From contig NZ_CAIWNQ010000012.1 of NCBI RefSeq assembly GCF_903914075.1, positions 1 to 64,000 of the forward strand: DNA of 64,000 nt, read 5' to 3'. Source of the stretch: Ruegeria sp. THAF57. GTDB taxonomy: Bacteria; Pseudomonadota; Alphaproteobacteria; Rhodobacterales; Rhodobacteraceae. Positions 61,263 through 64,000 of this stretch are shown here, in pieces. The translations under genes and the position numbers were made by a program. Every line of letters starts with the position of its first letter. Within the stretch, counting starts at the first letter, position 1. The notes below the pieces were generated by a model, which saw nothing but the letters and a program-made list of their open reading frames with translations, had not been told where the DNA came from and searched no databases.

Positions 61263-63434
61263 ATGGCCAAGACCACAACCCGCCCGAAACCCGCCACTGC
61301 GAAGAAAACCGAAGCCACTGAGTTGTCCGTGCCTGGCGGCGGGACCGACATCCGGATGATCCCGCTCGACCAGTTGGAGCCGAGCCCGCTCAACGTTCGA
61401 AAAGTTGCGGCCAGCGCCAGCGACGATGCTGAGCTCCTCGTCAGTATCCGCGAGACCGGAATTAAACAGAATCTGGTGGTTCATGCGCTGTCAGAGACAC
61501 GTTTTGCAGTCGATGCCGGCGGTCGTCGCCTCAAGGCGCTGAAGCAGCTCGCTGAGGACAGCGTCATCCCCGCCGATCACCCCGTGCCCTGCCTCGTCGA
61601 TGATAAGCGCAACGCCATCCTTACTTCTGCAACTGAAAACCTCCAGCGCGCGGCGATGCACCCCGCCGACCAGTTCGAGGCTTTTGAGGCGATGATCGCC
61701 GAGGGCCGCAGCGAAGACGAGATCGCGCTCAAATTCGGCGTCTCCGTCGACCTGGTGCGCCGCCGCCTCAAACTCGCCCGTGTCGCGCCCGAGATCATCG
61801 AGCAGTTCCGCGCGGGTGATCTGACCCTTGAATGCGTGATGGCTTTCACACTGACCGACGACCATGATCGCCAGCTGGCGGTCTGGAACGCAGTGAAGGG
61901 CGGCTATCACATCCATCCGCAAAGCATCAAACGCCATCTTACCGAGACCGCCCATTCGGCGAACTCGGCCATCGGGCGCTTTGTCGGCATTGAGGCCTAT
62001 GAGGCGGCGGGTGGTGTTCTGCTGCGCGATCTCTTCGACGACCGCGCCAGCGCCCATATGGAGAACCCCGAACTCCTAGAGCGTCTCGCCATCGAAAAGC
62101 TGCAGGCTGCGGCGAAAACCTTCGAGGGAACGTGGAAATGGGTCGAGGTGCATCTCTCGGTGGATTACGGCGCGTTTCGCAGCTTCGGGCGGGTCTATCC
62201 GCAGGACATCGACCCCGATCCGGACCTGCTCACCGAAGAAGAACGTCTCATTGCGCGCGAGGAAGAACTGGCGGCGAAGAATGACGGCGAGGACTGGACG
62301 GACGCGGAGACGGAAGAATATTATGCCATCGAGCCGCGCCTGCGCGAGATCGAGGCCCTGCAACGCGAACGGCAGCCTTACGCGGACGAAGATCGTGCCA
62401 TCGCGGGCGTGGTTCTGACCATCGGTCATGACGGCGCGCTGCGTGTCGAGAAAGGCCTCGTGCGGCCAGAAGATATCCCCGCTGCGGTCGTCCCGAGCGA
62501 AAATAGTGCTGACGCGGGTGATGCCCCGTCTCCTGTCCGCCCGAACGTGACGCCGCCAACCTCCTCGACACCGGTGCCCACCTCCGACCCGGCCGCGACC
62601 TTGCGCAAGGCGAACGGGATTTCGGCGAGCCTCGCCGACGATCTGCGCGCGACGCGTCAGCATATCCTTCGGGCGCATCTGGCGGCGGATTTCGAGGTGG
62701 CGTTCGATGCGATGCTCTACGCGCTCTGCGAGCAGGCTCTGGGGCGGTCCTACAACAACGAGGCGCTCGATATCTCGATCCGGCCCTTCCAGGCGCAGAA
62801 CCGCGAGGTGCTGCATTCGGATACTGTTGCCCAGAAGATGCTCGAGGCGCTGGAGCAGGGCCTCGCCACCGACTGGATTACGCTGGAGAAGCCCGAAAAC
62901 TTCCGGGCGATGTCGGCGCTGCCCATTGCCGCCAAGCAGGCGCTTTTCGCCTGGGCGACGGGTCTGGCAGTCAAGCCGCAGCTTTCCTCCGACAATCGCC
63001 CCTCCCCGATCATCGAGGAGATCGGCGCGCGTCTTGACGTCGATGTGGCGGCCTGCTGGCGCCCGACTGCTCAGAATTACTGGGGTCGGGTCAACAAGGG
63101 GCATGCGGTCGCTACCGCGCGCAAGCTCATTGGCGACGATTACGCCGAAGATCGCAATCGCGAGCGTAAGGGCGATATCGCGGCCGCGATGGAGCGGGCC
63201 TTCGCGGAAACGGCCGGCGAGACGGAAGGGTTCGACGCCGCAACGGTTGTCAGGACGACGCGCTGGCTGCCCGACGGGATGGTGTTTGCCGGTGCGGCGG
63301 AGGCTGTTGCCGACATGGCAGGCGAAGCGCCGGAGACCGAGGAGGGGGATGTGTCCGCCGAAGATTCTCTGAGCGACGCCGAGAGCGATGAACCGTCGTC
63401 CTTGCCCGCCTTCCTCAGCGAGGATGCGGCTTGA
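61263..63434 (+). CDS. Large ParB-like plasmid protein
   Basis: A 723-residue protein with an N-terminal ParB/sulfiredoxin-like domain (MIPLDQLEPSPLNVRKVA, AGGRRLKALKQLAE, ENLQRAAMHPADQFEAF) and a central HTH (EDEIALKFGVSVDLVRRRLK), then a long C-terminal extension including a negatively charged linker. Such oversized ParB-like proteins are common on alphaproteobacterial plasmids and integrative elements; their role (partition, CTPase-type regulation or nuclease) is not settled. Start 61263 with AAGGA upstream. No parA is next to it, which argues against a simple parAB pair. A terminator follows. Confidence 0.87.
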   Translation: MAKTTTRPKPATAKKTEATELSVPGGGTDIRMIPLDQLEPSPLNVRKVAASASDDAELLVSIRETGIKQNLVVHALSETRFAVDAGGRRLKALKQLAEDSVIPADHPVPCLVDDKRNAILTSATENLQRAAMHPADQFEAFEAMIAEGRSEDEIALKFGVSVDLVRRRLKLARVAPEIIEQFRAGDLTLECVMAFTLTDDHDRQLAVWNAVKGGYHIHPQSIKRHLTETAHSANSAIGRFVGIEAYEAAGGVLLRDLFDDRASAHMENPELLERLAIEKLQAAAKTFEGTWKWVEVHLSVDYGAFRSFGRVYPQDIDPDPDLLTEEERLIAREEELAAKNDGEDWTDAETEEYYAIEPRLREIEALQRERQPYADEDRAIAGVVLTIGHDGALRVEKGLVRPEDIPAAVVPSENSADAGDAPSPVRPNVTPPTSSTPVPTSDPAATLRKANGISASLADDLRATRQHILRAHLAADFEVAFDAMLYALCEQALGRSYNNEALDISIRPFQAQNREVLHSDTVAQKMLEALEQGLATDWITLEKPENFRAMSALPIAAKQALFAWATGLAVKPQLSSDNRPSPIIEEIGARLDVDVAACWRPTAQNYWGRVNKGHAVATARKLIGDDYAEDRNRERKGDIAAAMERAFAETAGETEGFDAATVVRTTRWLPDGMVFAGAAEAVADMAGEAPETEEGDVSAEDSLSDAESDEPSSLPAFLSEDAA

Positions 63435-63470
63435 CGAGCCGCACGCTGACCTGATCACGACATGAGCCTT

Positions 63471-63500
63471 GGGCCGTCCTCACATCGAGGGCGGCCCTTT
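63471..63500 (+). terminator. Rho-independent terminator after the ParB-like gene
   Basis: GGGCCGTCCTC (63471-63481) pairs with GAGGGCGGCCC (63487-63497), one T-G pair, loop ACATC, then TTT. Confidence 0.8.
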
Positions 63501-63560
63501 CCGGCTGACGGGTTACCAACAGCCGATATCGGATCGGCGGGCCCGTCCCGGAGATATCCC

Positions 63561-63941
63561 ATGACCACCACACTTGACCTCGATCCCGTTAAGGAAGCCG
63601 CACTCGTCGCTTCGCAGAATGACGCCTTTCGTCGCTCTATCCTTGGCAATATCCTCGTCACCGATGCCCCGCAGGGCCAGTTCGTGATGACCCGTGGCGT
63701 TGCAGCGCTTGGGCCCGATGCCCAGCTTGCTCTCACCCGCAGCGTGGCTTCATTTGACGCGTTCAACGCTGACAGCGACCCGCAAGGATGGCACGAGATG
63801 GGCGTCATCGACCTCGACGGCACGAAGGTCTGGTTCAAGATCGACCTGTACGACGTCGACTACACCTATGGCTCGCCTGAGCCCTCCGATCCTGATCAGA
63901 CGCGCCGGGTCCTGACCCTGCTTCTGCCGTCGGAATACTGA
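63561..63941 (+). CDS. DUF3768 family protein
   Basis: A 126-residue protein of the DUF3768 family, small proteins of unknown function carried by alphaproteobacterial plasmids. The central GVAALGPDAQLALTRSVASF and the C-terminal DLDGTKVWFKIDLYDVDYTY are typical. Start 63561 with CCGGAGA upstream; a frame open from 63462 runs through the terminator and is not used. Confidence 0.85.
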   Translation: MTTTLDLDPVKEAALVASQNDAFRRSILGNILVTDAPQGQFVMTRGVAALGPDAQLALTRSVASFDAFNADSDPQGWHEMGVIDLDGTKVWFKIDLYDVDYTYGSPEPSDPDQTRRVLTLLLPSEY

Positions 63942-63971
63942 CGCCCCTTTTTCACCGACATCGCCACGGAT

Positions 63972-63997
63972 CGCCCTTGCACAAAGGGCGGTCCTTT
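63972..63997 (+). terminator. Probable terminator after the DUF3768 gene
   Basis: CGCCCTT (63972-63978) pairs with AAGGGCG (63984-63990), loop GCACA, followed by GTCCTTT. It lies 30 bases past the stop. Confidence 0.65.
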
Positions 63998-64000
63998 CGG

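Noticed and set aside
61263..63434. Considered as the parB half of a parAB/repABC partition locus
   Set aside because: The protein is far longer than typical ParB/RepB and there is no parA/repA or repC next to it, so a partition role was not asserted.

Overview
The window looks like a slice of a large conjugative plasmid, or an integrative element, from a Roseobacter-clade or other Rhodobacterales alphaproteobacterium. This is inferred from high GC, many GTG starts, and the mix of a DUF736 protein, a DUF3768 protein, a ParB-like protein, a VirD2-type relaxase and a VirB/VirD4 type IV secretion system (T4SS). No rRNA, tRNA or CRISPR array was seen.

Layout. 1-6211 (+) is the DNA-transfer module: DUF736 gene, small ORF, candidate oriT with a P-type nick sequence, mobC-like gene, relaxase and coupling protein. 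6560-23208 is a benzoate/catechol block: catB-benABCD, a five-gene branched-chain-type ABC importer, a convergent lysR, catA, and a divergent operon (SCP2-like protein, alpha/beta hydrolase, small Cys protein, BKACE, two CoA-transferase subunits, benE). 23327-34807 (-) is a near-complete virB operon. 34940-36368 holds a secreted Cys-rich protein, an XRE regulator and an IS3 remnant. 36442-61113 is a second catabolic block for cyclohexanol/cyclohexanone and adipate. 61263-63941 returns to plasmid housekeeping (ParB-like, DUF3768).

How the genes fit together. Benzoate would go to catechol (BenABCD), cis,cis-muconate (CatA) and muconolactone (CatB). The canonical muconolactone isomerase is absent. 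Instead of a local pcaIJ-F set, the operon carries a BKACE-family cleavage enzyme and a pair resembling succinyl-CoA:acetoacetate CoA-transferase, which suggests a thiolase-independent exit from 3-oxoadipate. The second block has candidates for every step from cyclohexanol: SDR alcohol dehydrogenase, cyclohexanone monooxygenase, caprolactone hydrolase, 6-hydroxyhexanoate dehydrogenase, 6-oxohexanoate dehydrogenase, CoA-transferase, acyl-CoA dehydrogenase with its own ETF, a FadB-type bifunctional enzyme and a PcaF-type 3-oxoadipyl-CoA thiolase. The two blocks therefore converge on 3-oxoadipate / 3-oxoadipyl-CoA.

Most unusual structural points: the catabolic blocks separate parts of one conjugation machine; a lytic transglycosylase domain sits inside a VirB5-like scaffold; ompW carries an in-frame stop; the benE 5' end overlaps a terminator; and decayed insertion sequences (IS3, IS30, IS1111, IS5) lie at or between the modules. 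The IS5 remnant appears to supply the stop codon of the fadB-like gene.
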